Below the pieces are notes generated by a model. That model was given only the letters and a program-made list of their open reading frames with translations. It had not been told where the DNA came from and made no database searches. A stretch of DNA of 64,000 nucleotides, from NCBI RefSeq assembly GCF_041740695.1, contig NZ_JBGSLK010000025.1, positions 20,010 to 84,009 on the forward strand, in the 5' to 3' direction. The translations under genes and the position numbers were made by a program. Position 1 is the stretch's first letter, and every line of letters starts with the position of its first letter. The DNA is from Haliscomenobacter sp041740695 (lineage in GTDB: Bacteria; Bacteroidota; Bacteroidia; Chitinophagales; Saprospiraceae). Below are positions 25,035-33,709 of the stretch, in pieces.

Positions 25035-25562
25035 ATGGAAAATGAGCAGTCTATTTTAATCTGGAAATACCTCGATGGGGAGTGTACGCCTCAGGAAAAA
25101 GAGCAGGTACAACACTTACTGACTCATGACATGGCCTTTGCCGAGGAGTTAGAGCTAGCCAAAAGTTTGCAGGAAAGCCTTCAAGAAATGGAGCCAGAAC
25201 AGCCATCTATGCGTTTTAGTGCCAATGTGACTGAACAATTGCCTGCTTTGTATCGACCAGTTCATACCTCGGCGGATATTTTACCCAAAGGTTTGGTACG
25301 TATTTTTGGTAGTTTGGTAGGTGCCGTTGCGGTTATGAGTTTGGTCCTGTTTTTTGCTGGGCATGGTGTGCTGGGCAACCACACGGGTATGGGCAACCAC
25401 GTAGGGTTGCCCCAACGAGAGCTCAATATAATATGGGGGTACACTCTGAATCTAGGTGTTTTTTCCAATCCCATGGTCTTTAGCACTTTTTTGGTTTCAT
25501 TGGCGGTTTTGAGTTATTTTTTCATGGATTTTGCGCTTAAAAAATGGATTTTAAAAAAGTAG
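25035..25562 (+). CDS. Putative anti-sigma factor, membrane protein with an in-frame repeat insertion
   Basis: A 175-residue protein two bases after the ECF sigma gene. Residues 1-60 are acidic/helical (WKYLDGECTPQEKEQVQHLL), like the sigma-binding zf-HC2/anti-sigma N-terminal domain but without the His/Cys zinc set. Two hydrophobic segments follow (about 88-112 and 140-165) and a basic tail. Between them, residues about 113-127 (LGNHTGMGNHVGLPQ) are encoded by the same GGGCAACCACGTAGGGTTGC repeat found between genes elsewhere in the window. It would be an extracytoplasmic loop. Function is inferred from operon context; no catalytic motif is seen. Confidence 0.7.
   Translation: MENEQSILIWKYLDGECTPQEKEQVQHLLTHDMAFAEELELAKSLQESLQEMEPEQPSMRFSANVTEQLPALYRPVHTSADILPKGLVRIFGSLVGAVAVMSLVLFFAGHGVLGNHTGMGNHVGLPQRELNIIWGYTLNLGVFSNPMVFSTFLVSLAVLSYFFMDFALKKWILKK
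25373..25413 (+). repeat. GGGCAACC palindromic repeat inserted in frame inside the anti-sigma-like gene
   Basis: GGGCAACCACACGGG at 25373 is followed by a 23-base unit at 25391-25413 identical to the unit at 51217-51239. Here it is read as coding sequence in a loop between two membrane segments. Confidence 0.85.
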
Positions 25563-25631
25563 TAGCCATTTGAAAGTTGTTGCTATCTTCGAAACTACTC
25601 TGAATATTGTTTAATGTAGTTCGCAAGCAAC

Positions 25632-27128
25632 ATGAATTTGAATAAAATCGCACTCCTCCTCGTATTAGCGGTGCCACTTTTGTTGGCATATCGCCCTTCC
25701 ACTCCACTGGAAATCAAGGCCAAAAAGCCCAACATCATCTACATCTTTGCCGACGATCTCGGATACGGCGAATTAGGTGTGTACGGCCAGGAAAAAATCA
25801 AAACGCCACACCTCGATCGATTGGCAGGTGAGGGTATCCGATTCACTCAACATTACGCCAGTGCTCCGGTTTGTGCGCCTTCCCGCTGTATGCTGTTAAC
25901 TGGCAAACATCCAGGACACTCCTACATCCGGGGGAATTATGAATTGGGAGAATTCAGTGACGAGATGGAAGGTGGCCAAATGCCTTTGCCTGAGGGCACC
26001 ATCACCATTGGGCATATGTTACAAAAAAATGGCTACCAAACGGGCATTGTGGGCAAATGGGGCTTGGGCATGCATACCACTACGGGTAACCCTAATCTGC
26101 AAGGTTTTGACTATAGCTACGGCTACCTCTGCCAAAAACAAGCACACAACTACTACCCTACCCACCTCTGGGAAAACGGAAAATGGGATACTTTGAACAA
26201 TCCTCCGATCACGGTGCACCAGCGTTTATCTCCAACAACACCATTTGAGTATTTCATTGGCAAGGAGTATGTCGTTGATCACATGACGGCCAAAGCGCTA
26301 AAATTCATTGAAAAACGGAAGGACAAACCTTTTTTCCTATACCTAGCTTTCCCCCTACCCCATTTGTCTTTGCAGGTGCCAGAAAAGGCGCTTTCACCCT
26401 ATCTCGGCAAATTTGCCGAAGCGCCTTATACTGGCGACAAAGGTTATTCCCCTCAACGTTACCCGCTTTCTGCCTATGCGGGTATGATTACGTACCTCGA
26501 TGATCAGGTCGGCATCATCATAGCAGCACTAAAAGCTCAAGGTTTGGACGACAATACGCTGGTTCTATTTTCCAGCGACAATGGAACGACATTTGAAGTG
26601 GGTGGGGTCAATTCCGGTTTTTTCAACAGCACACAAGGGCTACGGGGCTTAAAAACAGAGCTTTACGAAGGGGGCATTCGGGTGCCTTTTATGGCGCGTT
26701 GGAAAGGAAAAATTGCGCCAGGGCAGGTGAGTGATCACCTCTCAGTGCAATACGATCTGATGGCTACATTAGCAGATTTGCTCAAAATCGAAGCGCCCAA
26801 AAATGATGGGGTTTCTTATTTGCCCACTTTATTGGGTAAGAAGGACTTGCAAAAGCAGCACCCTTATTTGTACTGGGAGTTTCCCGAAAAAGGGGGCCAA
26901 ATCGCAGTACGCTTGGGCAATTGGAAAGGGGTGAAAGTGCAGATGAAAACCAATCCCGCCGCCAAATGGGAATTGTATGATTTGAGCAGCGACCGGAGTG
27001 AGCAGAAGAACCGTGCGGAGGAACTACCGCAACGCTTAAATGAGATGGATAAAATCGTGGAGCGAGAGCACGTGCCATCACATATTAAGGATTGGGAGTT
27101 CGTGAGTCCCAAGTTCAAACGCAACTAA
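25632..27128 (+). CDS. Secreted type I sulfatase
   Basis: A 498-residue protein with a signal peptide (residues about 4-20, IALLLVLAVPLLLAY). The sulfatase signature is Cys81 in CAPSRCMLLTGK, the Cys that anaerobic or aerobic maturases convert to formylglycine. The N-terminal metal site is seen in IFADDLGYGE, and a second metal-binding stretch in FSSDNGT. A C-terminal subdomain (WELYDLSSDRSEQKN) is typical of arylsulfatase A-like enzymes. It should hydrolyse sulfate esters of polysaccharides or small molecules in the periplasm or outside. No maturase is adjacent. It follows the anti-sigma gene by 69 bases on the same strand but ends in a bidirectional hairpin. Confidence 0.92.
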   Translation: MNLNKIALLLVLAVPLLLAYRPSTPLEIKAKKPNIIYIFADDLGYGELGVYGQEKIKTPHLDRLAGEGIRFTQHYASAPVCAPSRCMLLTGKHPGHSYIRGNYELGEFSDEMEGGQMPLPEGTITIGHMLQKNGYQTGIVGKWGLGMHTTTGNPNLQGFDYSYGYLCQKQAHNYYPTHLWENGKWDTLNNPPITVHQRLSPTTPFEYFIGKEYVVDHMTAKALKFIEKRKDKPFFLYLAFPLPHLSLQVPEKALSPYLGKFAEAPYTGDKGYSPQRYPLSAYAGMITYLDDQVGIIIAALKAQGLDDNTLVLFSSDNGTTFEVGGVNSGFFNSTQGLRGLKTELYEGGIRVPFMARWKGKIAPGQVSDHLSVQYDLMATLADLLKIEAPKNDGVSYLPTLLGKKDLQKQHPYLYWEFPEKGGQIAVRLGNWKGVKVQMKTNPAAKWELYDLSSDRSEQKNRAEELPQRLNEMDKIVEREHVPSHIKDWEFVSPKFKRN

Positions 27129-27239
27129 GGTGTTTCTTCGGTGTCTTGAGTTTCTTAGGTGGTGAAAAAGAAAAAGCCTTGCGAAGCAAGGTATTAATTT
27201 CACCACCTAAGAAACCTAAGACACTCAAGAAACACCTTA
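27126..27239. repeat. Convergent-gene hairpin, copy A (bidirectional terminator-like)
   Basis: Arms at 27126-27167 and 27198-27239 (TAAGGTGTTTCTT ... TTTCTTAGGTGGTGAAA and complement) are almost perfectly paired, with a small inner hairpin CCTTGC GAA GCAAGG. The sulfatase stop TAA is its first trinucleotide. It separates convergent genes. Confidence 0.88.
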
Positions 27240-27243
27240 GCAA

Positions 27244-28578
27244 TTAGGCTTTGAAGGTCAAACGTTCGCCTTTTTTGTCTTCAAAAAACTGGCCGTGCTG
27301 GTAGGCCAAATGCCCGCTAACCACGGTAGCCTCCACCTGCCCCTTAAAGGAATGCCCCTCAAAAGGTGACCAGGCGCATTTGTAATGAATATTGTCCCTT
27401 TGTACCGTCCATTCTTTGTTCAAATCGAGTAAAACTACATCGGCCCAAGCGCCCTCGTCCAGGTAGCCACGTTGATGCACATTGAAACATTGAGCTGGAG
27501 CGTGGCACATTTTTTCCACAATTTTTTCCAAACTGATCAAGCCCTGGTGGTAAAACTCCAACATCACATTCAGGGTATGTTGTACTAGTGGGACGCCAGA
27601 TGGTGCTTGAAAGTAGCTGTTTTGTTTTTCCGCCCAGGTATGTGGCGCGTGATCGGTGGCAATGATGTCGAGCCGGTCGTCCAACAAAGCAGCTAGTAGA
27701 GCTTCCCGATGTCGTTTTTCTTTTACCGCCGGGTTGCACTTGATTTGGGTGCCAAAAGTGGCATAATCATCGGCACTGAAATAGAGGTGGTGTACACATA
27801 ATTCGGCTGTTATTCGTTTTTTCGTCAAAGGAATATCGTTGCGAAACAAGGCCAATTCCTCCGCCGTAGAAATGTGTAGGATGTGCAGTCGGGTATTGTG
27901 CTTTTTGGCCAATTCAACCGCCATACTGGAAGATTTTAAACAAGCCTCCACATCCCGGATGATGGGGTGCATGGCAATGGGTACCTCCTCGCCATAGCGC
28001 TCGCGCATAGTCGCTTCGTTGGCACGAACGGTATGTTCATCTTCACAATGTGTGGCAATCAGCATGGGAACTTGGGAAAAAAGTGCATCCAGGGTTTGAG
28101 TATCATCCACCAGCATGTTTCCCGTACTGGAGCCCATAAACACCTTGATCCCACATACGTTTTGGGGATTTGTTTTGAGCACTTCTTCCAGGTTATCGTT
28201 GGAAGCACCCATAAAAAAAGAATAATTGGCCAGGGATTTTTGGGCGGCAATCTGGTATTTTTCTTTCAGCAGTTCCTGGGTCAAAGTGGGTGGTTTGACG
28301 TTGGGCATCTCCATAAAAGAAGTAACTCCGCCCGCCACTGCTGCCCGGGGTTCGGTGTACAAATCGGCTTTGTGGGTCAAACCTGGCTCCCGAAAATGCA
28401 CCTGATCGTCAATGATGCCTGGAATTAAAAACTTACCCTCAGCGACAATTTCGCGTGCGCCAGCGGCGTCAATCACCCCCCCAACTTTGCTAATTTTGCC
28501 GTTTTCCACCAACAAATCCCCACTGTTGATCTGCCCCCGATTGACGATTTGGGCATTTTTAAACAATATTCTGGCCAT
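27244..28578 (-). CDS. pyrC: Dihydroorotase (class I type)
   Basis: A 444-residue cytoplasmic amidohydrolase, started at the ATG at 28578 (MARILFKNAQIVN); the upstream in-frame residues are not family-like. It interconverts carbamoyl aspartate and dihydroorotate in pyrimidine synthesis. Motifs: GIIDDQVHFREPGLTHKADL near residue 60, GVTSFMEMPN, the C-terminal IIATDHAPHTWAEK with the conserved Asp, and a composite beta-sandwich with GYLDEGAWADVVLLD. The usual metal motif DxHxH reads DDQVH, with Gln for the first His. I recall this variant in other Bacteroidota dihydroorotases. A hydantoinase-like activity is the main alternative. Confidence 0.88.
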   Translation of the reverse strand: MARILFKNAQIVNRGQINSGDLLVENGKISKVGGVIDAAGAREIVAEGKFLIPGIIDDQVHFREPGLTHKADLYTEPRAAVAGGVTSFMEMPNVKPPTLTQELLKEKYQIAAQKSLANYSFFMGASNDNLEEVLKTNPQNVCGIKVFMGSSTGNMLVDDTQTLDALFSQVPMLIATHCEDEHTVRANEATMRERYGEEVPIAMHPIIRDVEACLKSSSMAVELAKKHNTRLHILHISTAEELALFRNDIPLTKKRITAELCVHHLYFSADDYATFGTQIKCNPAVKEKRHREALLAALLDDRLDIIATDHAPHTWAEKQNSYFQAPSGVPLVQHTLNVMLEFYHQGLISLEKIVEKMCHAPAQCFNVHQRGYLDEGAWADVVLLDLNKEWTVQRDNIHYKCAWSPFEGHSFKGQVEATVVSGHLAYQHGQFFEDKKGERLTFKA

Positions 28579-28732
28579 GTGTGTACAATTGTGAGAGCGA
28601 AATAAACCGATTTTGGGCAAATCGTGCGGATAATTTCAGGAAAAATGAGGTATTTCGCGGAAAAAGATCACTGTTGAGTTTGCATGAAGCTGCTCAAGGT
28701 AAACCAAGTAGCACAAAGCGAATACAAATGAG

Positions 28733-28819
28733 CACAAAGGACACAAAGGCAGCACAAAGAACACAAAGAGGCGTCAACGTCTAACTTTGTGTTCTTTGTG
28801 CTGCCTTGTGTCCTTTGTG
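28733..28819. repeat. CACAAAGGACACAAAG inverted repeat in the pyrC/purK divergent region
   Basis: Left arm 28733-28768 and right arm 28785-28819 pair along ~35 bases with one single-base gap (ACACAAAG-type units), around a 16-base loop holding GCGTCAACGTC. It lies between the two divergent nucleotide-synthesis genes, close to purK. Confidence 0.85.
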
Positions 28820-28889
28820 AAAATAATGTTGCTTTAGTCGAGTTTATTCATTGAGATGCTCTTTGTTCCTCAACCCCAAGAATACAACC

Positions 28890-30047
28890 ATGAAAGAAAT
28901 CCTCTCCCCCACCTTCAAAGTGGGCATACTCGGCGGTGGCCAACTAGGCAAAATGCTCGGCCAAGCAGCCTCCAACTGGCATTTGCCACTGTATTTTTTG
29001 GATGAATCCCGTGATTTTCCAGCCGGGGTTGTTGCCGCCGAATTTGTGGAAGGCAATTTTAAAAACTACGACGATGTGCTCGCCTTTGGTCAGGATAAAG
29101 ACGTGCTGACCATTGAGATTGAGCATGTCAATACTGCGGCGTTGGAGTTGTTGCAAACACAGGGAGTTACGGTACATCCCCATCCAGAAGCCCTGGATTT
29201 GATCAAGGACAAAGGTTTACAAAAATTATTTTACCAGGAGCACCACTTGCCCAGCTCCCATTTTGAATTGTTTGAGGATGAGCACGCGGTGCGCCATGCC
29301 GTGCATTCCGGTCGTTGGCAGTATCCTTTTGTGCAAAAGTCCCGCACCGCTGGTTACGATGGCAAGGGAGTAGCCGTGATTAAAAACGAGTCGGACTTGC
29401 AGCACAAGTTATTGCAGGGCTCTTGTTTGCTCGAAACCATGGTAGACATCCAAAAAGAGCTGGCCGTGATTGTGGCGCGCAATCCCCGTGGAGAGATCGC
29501 GGCATTCCCGGTTGTAGAAATGGATTTTAACCCCGAAGCCAATTTGGTGGAGTTCCTGATTTGTCCCGCCCGCCTTGATCCAGCCATTGAGCAAGCGGCG
29601 ATCGAATTGTCCAAACAGGTCATCGAAACTTTCGGGATTTGTGGCCTTCTGGCGGTTGAACTCTTCCTCACCAATGACAATCAAATCCTGATCAACGAAG
29701 TGGCACCCCGCCCACACAACAGCGGCCACCATACCATTGATAGTTGTTACACTTCCCAATTTGAGCAACACCTGCGGGGTATCCTCAATCTTCCCTTAGG
29801 GAGTACTGCCATGAAATGCCCATCGGTGATGGTCAACTTGTTGGGCGCAGAAGGGTTTAGTGGGCCAACGCGGTATGTGGGCCTGGAGGATTGTTTGGCT
29901 TTACCAGGAGTTAAGTTGCATTTTTATGGCAAAAGCACAACCAAACCTTTCCGCAAAATGGGGCATGCTACGGTGCTGGCGGAGAGTGTTGAGGAGGCGG
30001 TGCGCATCGCGAAATTGGTGCAGGAAAAATTGAGTATACAATGTTAA
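28890..30047 (+). CDS. purK: N5-carboxyaminoimidazole ribonucleotide synthase
   Basis: A 385-residue ATP-grasp enzyme, started at ATG 28890 (MKEILSPTFKVGILGGG); an in-frame TTG 13 codons earlier is less likely. It carboxylates AIR with bicarbonate and ATP in purine synthesis. The N-terminal domain has KVGILGGGQLGKMLGQAA. The ATP-grasp region has QKSRTAGYDGKGVAVI, and INEVAPRPHNSGHHTIDSC near residue 270 is the PurK signature. purE is not adjacent. It is transcribed away from pyrC and toward penicillin acylase, from which it is separated by a bidirectional hairpin. Confidence 0.95.
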   Translation: MKEILSPTFKVGILGGGQLGKMLGQAASNWHLPLYFLDESRDFPAGVVAAEFVEGNFKNYDDVLAFGQDKDVLTIEIEHVNTAALELLQTQGVTVHPHPEALDLIKDKGLQKLFYQEHHLPSSHFELFEDEHAVRHAVHSGRWQYPFVQKSRTAGYDGKGVAVIKNESDLQHKLLQGSCLLETMVDIQKELAVIVARNPRGEIAAFPVVEMDFNPEANLVEFLICPARLDPAIEQAAIELSKQVIETFGICGLLAVELFLTNDNQILINEVAPRPHNSGHHTIDSCYTSQFEQHLRGILNLPLGSTAMKCPSVMVNLLGAEGFSGPTRYVGLEDCLALPGVKLHFYGKSTTKPFRKMGHATVLAESVEEAVRIAKLVQEKLSIQC

Positions 30048-30157
30048 TTTTTTCACCACCTAAGAAACCTAAGACACTAAAGGGACACCTCAGTTTTTTC
30101 ACCTAAACGTCTTAGGTGTGTCTTTAGTGTCTTAGGTTTCTTAGGTGGTGAAAAATT
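30046..30157. repeat. Convergent-gene hairpin, copy B (bidirectional terminator-like)
   Basis: Arms 30046-30090 and 30114-30157 (TTTTTTCACCACCTAAGAAA ... and complement) pair over ~44 bases. One end overlaps the purK stop and the other the penicillin-acylase stop. It has poly-T tracts outward on both strands. Confidence 0.9.
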
Positions 30158-32558
30158 AAGGCATCAATTTCAACCTATTGAACTGCACCGACTCAATCTT
30201 CCCCTTCGAATAAAACAAAGGAAAATACTGATCATTTGCCCACATCTCAAACAGATTGCGGTAATGCGGATGATCAGGGTTTCCCGATTGCCCCGGTGTG
30301 TTGGTCGCCAGGCAATAATCCCAATTGCCCGTATCCACCACCAATCGAAAACTTGCACCGTGGGTTTGGTTGTAATTTCCCGAAGTAGCTCCAACCGTTT
30401 GGGAGCTTCCCCCTCTGGGTAGCGGGCCATGATCCAGTTTTTTGCGCAGCTCGGGGCTAGCCGAACTACTCAAAGGATGGCGGATCAGCACATGTTTGTA
30501 TTTTTCTTGCCCGTATTGCCATTGGCTGCGCGGCAGCCCCGCCAGGCGAGTTTCCAAATTGCGCATGGCCGTACTCAGTGCTTTGATCAAAAAGGCATTT
30601 CGATCTTGCACCGGATTCGCTCCAAACTTTCCGTCGGGTAGCATCAAAAACTCCAGGATGCGATAGGCTTGCATCGTCACCAATGAACGGGCATTTTCAG
30701 GCAAAAGTATTTTTTCCAATTGGCTGCGCAGTTCCCGCTCCCAGGCATCGTAAAGCGTCGCCGCGATGGAGTTTTTTTCCAGTTGAAAATCCCATTGCAA
30801 CAATTGCTGGCGCGCCCATTCCGCACTGGTATCCGCACAAGGCAAATTGCGCAACAAAGGCACCAGATTCCGCGCTGGAATGGACAAATAATCCGTTTGC
30901 AGGTTCATAAAATCCTGTAAAGTATGTCGACGGCCAGTATTCAACACTTCCGCACAACGATCTCCCCGAAAAGGATCAGCCCACTTAAAGCCAACCGCGT
31001 CCCAGTGTTGGTAATCATTTGGGGTGACATTTTCATTGGCGGTAGCCAGAAAACCTTGCTCAGGGTTCAATACACTGGGGCGTTCTAAAATCGGCAAATA
31101 GCCATCCCATTCATAGCGCCCATCACCGGGTACGGGCACCAAACCGCTGTGCTGCCGGCGAATCGGCGTAATGCCCACTGCCTGCCAGCCGATGTTGCCA
31201 GCTCGGTCGGCCCAAATCATATTTTCGGCCGGGATGTGGCTGTACTGGCACGCCAGACGAAATTCCTGCCAGTTTTTGGCCTGCCCCATGCGCAAGCTTG
31301 CCAAATAGGGAGCACCACCCACCTCCAACCAGGCGCAACGCACGGCACAGGCTGTTTTTAGGGTCCGATCTTCATGAACCACGGGGCCGTGGTGGGTGTA
31401 TTTGTGTTCCACAATCACGGGAGCCTTTCCTTTGACCCGAATGGTGTCTTTGATGATGCGCATACTCCGCCATTCTGTGCCGACTTTGTACAAGTTGGGG
31501 TTGTTCGGATGGGTTTCGTACACGTACATATCCTCAGCATCGGTCGCGAAGATGGTCAAGCCCCAGGCACCATACTCATTGTGGCCAATGGAGATGCCGG
31601 GGATCACTGGTTCACCGCCCCCAATCACGTTCCAGCCTGGCCCCACCAGATGCGTCATGTAGCGCAGAGAAGGGGTAGAAATCGCCCGATGGGGGTCGTT
31701 GGCCAACATGGGAAAACCACTTTGGGTGAGTTTGCCGCTGACAATCCAGTTGTTGCTGCCTACGTTAGAGCTTCGATCAGCCTGGGCTTCGAGGTATTCC
31801 CGGGTTTCCAGGGCTGCTAGATTGGAGTAGTCCTTTGGGTTGGGGTTGCGGACCGCCCCAATTAAATCTTCGGGTTGAAACTTGAGTGGTTCGCGGAAGG
31901 CATTGTACAATTTCAGGACATCCTGCTGAAAAAGCGCCGCTGGAATTTTGGGATCAAGGCGCAAATCGGGTTCCTTGGGGTGAAACCATTGCAGTCCTTT
32001 CAATTTGTCGGCACCAAGGAGCGCAATAGCCCGGGCATTCTTTAATTCATCGGTGACATTTTCCAATAAACCCTGGTGGCGAGAAATGACAATTTCCGGC
32101 GTCCACAAACCTGGTTTGATGCCCAATAATTTGAATTCCAGGGGAAGTAAATCCGGTTTGGCCTGCGTTTGTGCAATCCAGGCATTTACACCCGCTACAA
32201 ATGCCGTGATGATTTGTTTGCCTCGGGGGTGATAATGCATCATTTCCTGGTCCATGTCTCCACGGAAGCGAAACAGTCGGGCGCCCCGGTCGCGATCCAG
32301 TTCTCGTTCACCCAAAATTTCGGCTACGGTACCCGTTGCCTGCCTGCGCCACATTTCAAACTGAAACGTGCGGTCGCGTGCGGCGTAAAATCCTTGGGCA
32401 AAAAAGAGGTCATGCTCGGTTTGGGCATAAATATGGGGGACGCCCCATTGATCAGTGATGATTTCCACGGCTTGTTCCAGTCCGGGGAGTTTGAGTTGTT
32501 CCTGGGCCTGGATGCGGGTAAAGGCTAAAAACAGGAGAAAAAAGATGCTGTGTTTCAT
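30156..32558 (-). CDS. Penicillin acylase-family N-terminal-nucleophile amidase
   Basis: An 800-residue secreted protein with a signal peptide (SIFFLLFLAFTRIQAQ). The family makes an alpha chain, a spacer and a beta chain whose first residue is the Ser nucleophile. Here the cleavage site is likely before Ser268 in NVGSNNWIVSG. Other family landmarks: DQWGVPHIYAQ near residue 36, ANDPHRAISTPS near residue 287, and GHNEYGAWGLT. It hydrolyses amides such as beta-lactam side chains, acyl-homoserine lactones or aculeacins; the physiological substrate cannot be told. It is a single-gene unit between a hairpin and a small secreted protein gene. The two chains and spacer fit the length. Confidence 0.92.
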   Translation of the reverse strand: MKHSIFFLLFLAFTRIQAQEQLKLPGLEQAVEIITDQWGVPHIYAQTEHDLFFAQGFYAARDRTFQFEMWRRQATGTVAEILGERELDRDRGARLFRFRGDMDQEMMHYHPRGKQIITAFVAGVNAWIAQTQAKPDLLPLEFKLLGIKPGLWTPEIVISRHQGLLENVTDELKNARAIALLGADKLKGLQWFHPKEPDLRLDPKIPAALFQQDVLKLYNAFREPLKFQPEDLIGAVRNPNPKDYSNLAALETREYLEAQADRSSNVGSNNWIVSGKLTQSGFPMLANDPHRAISTPSLRYMTHLVGPGWNVIGGGEPVIPGISIGHNEYGAWGLTIFATDAEDMYVYETHPNNPNLYKVGTEWRSMRIIKDTIRVKGKAPVIVEHKYTHHGPVVHEDRTLKTACAVRCAWLEVGGAPYLASLRMGQAKNWQEFRLACQYSHIPAENMIWADRAGNIGWQAVGITPIRRQHSGLVPVPGDGRYEWDGYLPILERPSVLNPEQGFLATANENVTPNDYQHWDAVGFKWADPFRGDRCAEVLNTGRRHTLQDFMNLQTDYLSIPARNLVPLLRNLPCADTSAEWARQQLLQWDFQLEKNSIAATLYDAWERELRSQLEKILLPENARSLVTMQAYRILEFLMLPDGKFGANPVQDRNAFLIKALSTAMRNLETRLAGLPRSQWQYGQEKYKHVLIRHPLSSSASPELRKKLDHGPLPRGGSSQTVGATSGNYNQTHGASFRLVVDTGNWDYCLATNTPGQSGNPDHPHYRNLFEMWANDQYFPLFYSKGKIESVQFNRLKLMP

Positions 32559-32640
32559 GTGGCTAAACTTGAGTACTAATCCTCAGTAAGTATAGCCAAA
32601 AAAGTAGAAACAGGAAGCGGACTAAGCGTAAAACCCGCGA

Positions 32641-33069
32641 TTATTTTTTCTTGCCGTGGCCTTTACCCGGATGTACCGCCTTGGTTGGATGTACTTTGAC
32701 CGGAGCGGAGGCGTCAGCCAGGGCATATTTAGGCCTGAAGCGCATTTGGTGTTCGCCGTTGTAAATTTGGGGATTGTCGATGTCGATGTCCAATTCAAAC
32801 TTGGAAGCATTGCGCAAATTGATGTTGCCCAAACGAGTAGGTAAATCTACTGAAATGCTCCATCGCCCTGCCTGAAAATGGATGTACACCCTTTTTTCGA
32901 TGTCGAAATATAAATTGTACTCAGGGAAATATACGTGTCTGGTTTTGGCGCGAAAGCCATGTGCAGGGGCCCAGGGTGGTGGTCCTTGGCCATTACTTTT
33001 GCCTTGAGCAGCTATTTCAGTGCTCAAAACGAGGCCTAAAAGGGCGCATAGGAGTAATTTATAGATCAT
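32641..33069 (-). CDS. Small secreted protein of unknown function
   Basis: A 142-residue protein started at ATG 33069, with a signal peptide (IYKLLLCALLGLVLSTEIAAQ). The mature part begins with a Gly/Pro-rich stretch (GKSNGQGPPPWAPAHGF), followed by beta-strand-like alternation with many aromatic residues (KTRHVYFPEYNLYFDIEKRVYIHF) and ends in a basic His/Lys/Gly tail (HPGKGHGKKK). I do not recognise the family. It lies 10 bases after the metallophosphoesterase stop, so they are probably co-transcribed. A surface or periplasmic binding role is only a guess. Confidence 0.7.
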   Translation of the reverse strand: MIYKLLLCALLGLVLSTEIAAQGKSNGQGPPPWAPAHGFRAKTRHVYFPEYNLYFDIEKRVYIHFQAGRWSISVDLPTRLGNINLRNASKFELDIDIDNPQIYNGEHQMRFRPKYALADASAPVKVHPTKAVHPGKGHGKKK

Positions 33070-33079
33070 ATTTTCATAT

Positions 33080-33703
33080 TTATACATCAAAAACGACAGG
33101 ATCGTGGGCTATGGTGTACCGAAGGTCTAAAATACTTGCATTGATGTATAAGGTCTCGCCGACCTGCACGGTTCCATAAGCCTCATGAATGTGCCCGCAC
33201 AAATGCACTTTGGGGGCAATGCGCTGGATAACCGGGAGCAAATCTTCACAACCCACCAACTGGCCACTCGCCGTCCGATCGTGAATGCCAAAAACCGGGC
33301 CATGGGTAATGATGATGTCGCTGTCATCGGGAATCAAGTCCCAGTGCTTTTGAATGGCTGGCCCCCTTTGGCGGTTAAAAGCCCAATCGTAAAACCAGGG
33401 TTGAATGGGTGAACCCCAAATTTTGATGCCCTCAATTTCTACCCCAGAATCGTTCAGATAAATCAGGTTGTCAGGAATCAGCGCTTGAATCTCTAAAGGA
33501 GATGCATTTTCGAAAAAGAAATCGTGATTGCCCGCAATGAATATTTTGTAAGCGTAATCCAGACTGGAGAACCAGTCCAAAAAACGTTCTATTTCTGCTT
33601 TTAATCCGCGTGAAGACACATCGCCAGCGTGCAAAATCACATCGCCGGGCGGCAGGTCAAACAAGTGTTTGCCATGGGTATCGGAAATGGCTACAAAACG
33701 CAT
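33080..33703 (-). CDS. Calcineurin-like metallophosphoesterase
   Basis: A 207-residue cytoplasmic protein with the metal-binding motifs of the family: ISDTHGKH (Asp-x-His, residues 6-12), DVILHAGDVSSRG (GDxx, about 21-33), IFIAGNHDFFF (GNHD/E, about 55-65), IIITHGPVFG (near residue 110), and LCGHIHEAYG (GHxH, about 174-183). These hold two divalent metals for phosphodiester or phosphomonoester cleavage. The target cannot be named; many relatives act on cyclic nucleotides or DNA/RNA ends. It is followed by the small secreted protein gene and preceded at six bases by the reductase gene. Confidence 0.9.
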   Translation of the reverse strand: MRFVAISDTHGKHLFDLPPGDVILHAGDVSSRGLKAEIERFLDWFSSLDYAYKIFIAGNHDFFFENASPLEIQALIPDNLIYLNDSGVEIEGIKIWGSPIQPWFYDWAFNRQRGPAIQKHWDLIPDDSDIIITHGPVFGIHDRTASGQLVGCEDLLPVIQRIAPKVHLCGHIHEAYGTVQVGETLYINASILDLRYTIAHDPVVFDV

Positions 33704-33709
33704 TGTTGT

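Noticed and set aside
31374..31820. A 148-codon + strand open frame inside the penicillin acylase gene
   Set aside because: Antisense to the conserved acylase region around the Ser nucleophile; shadow frame.
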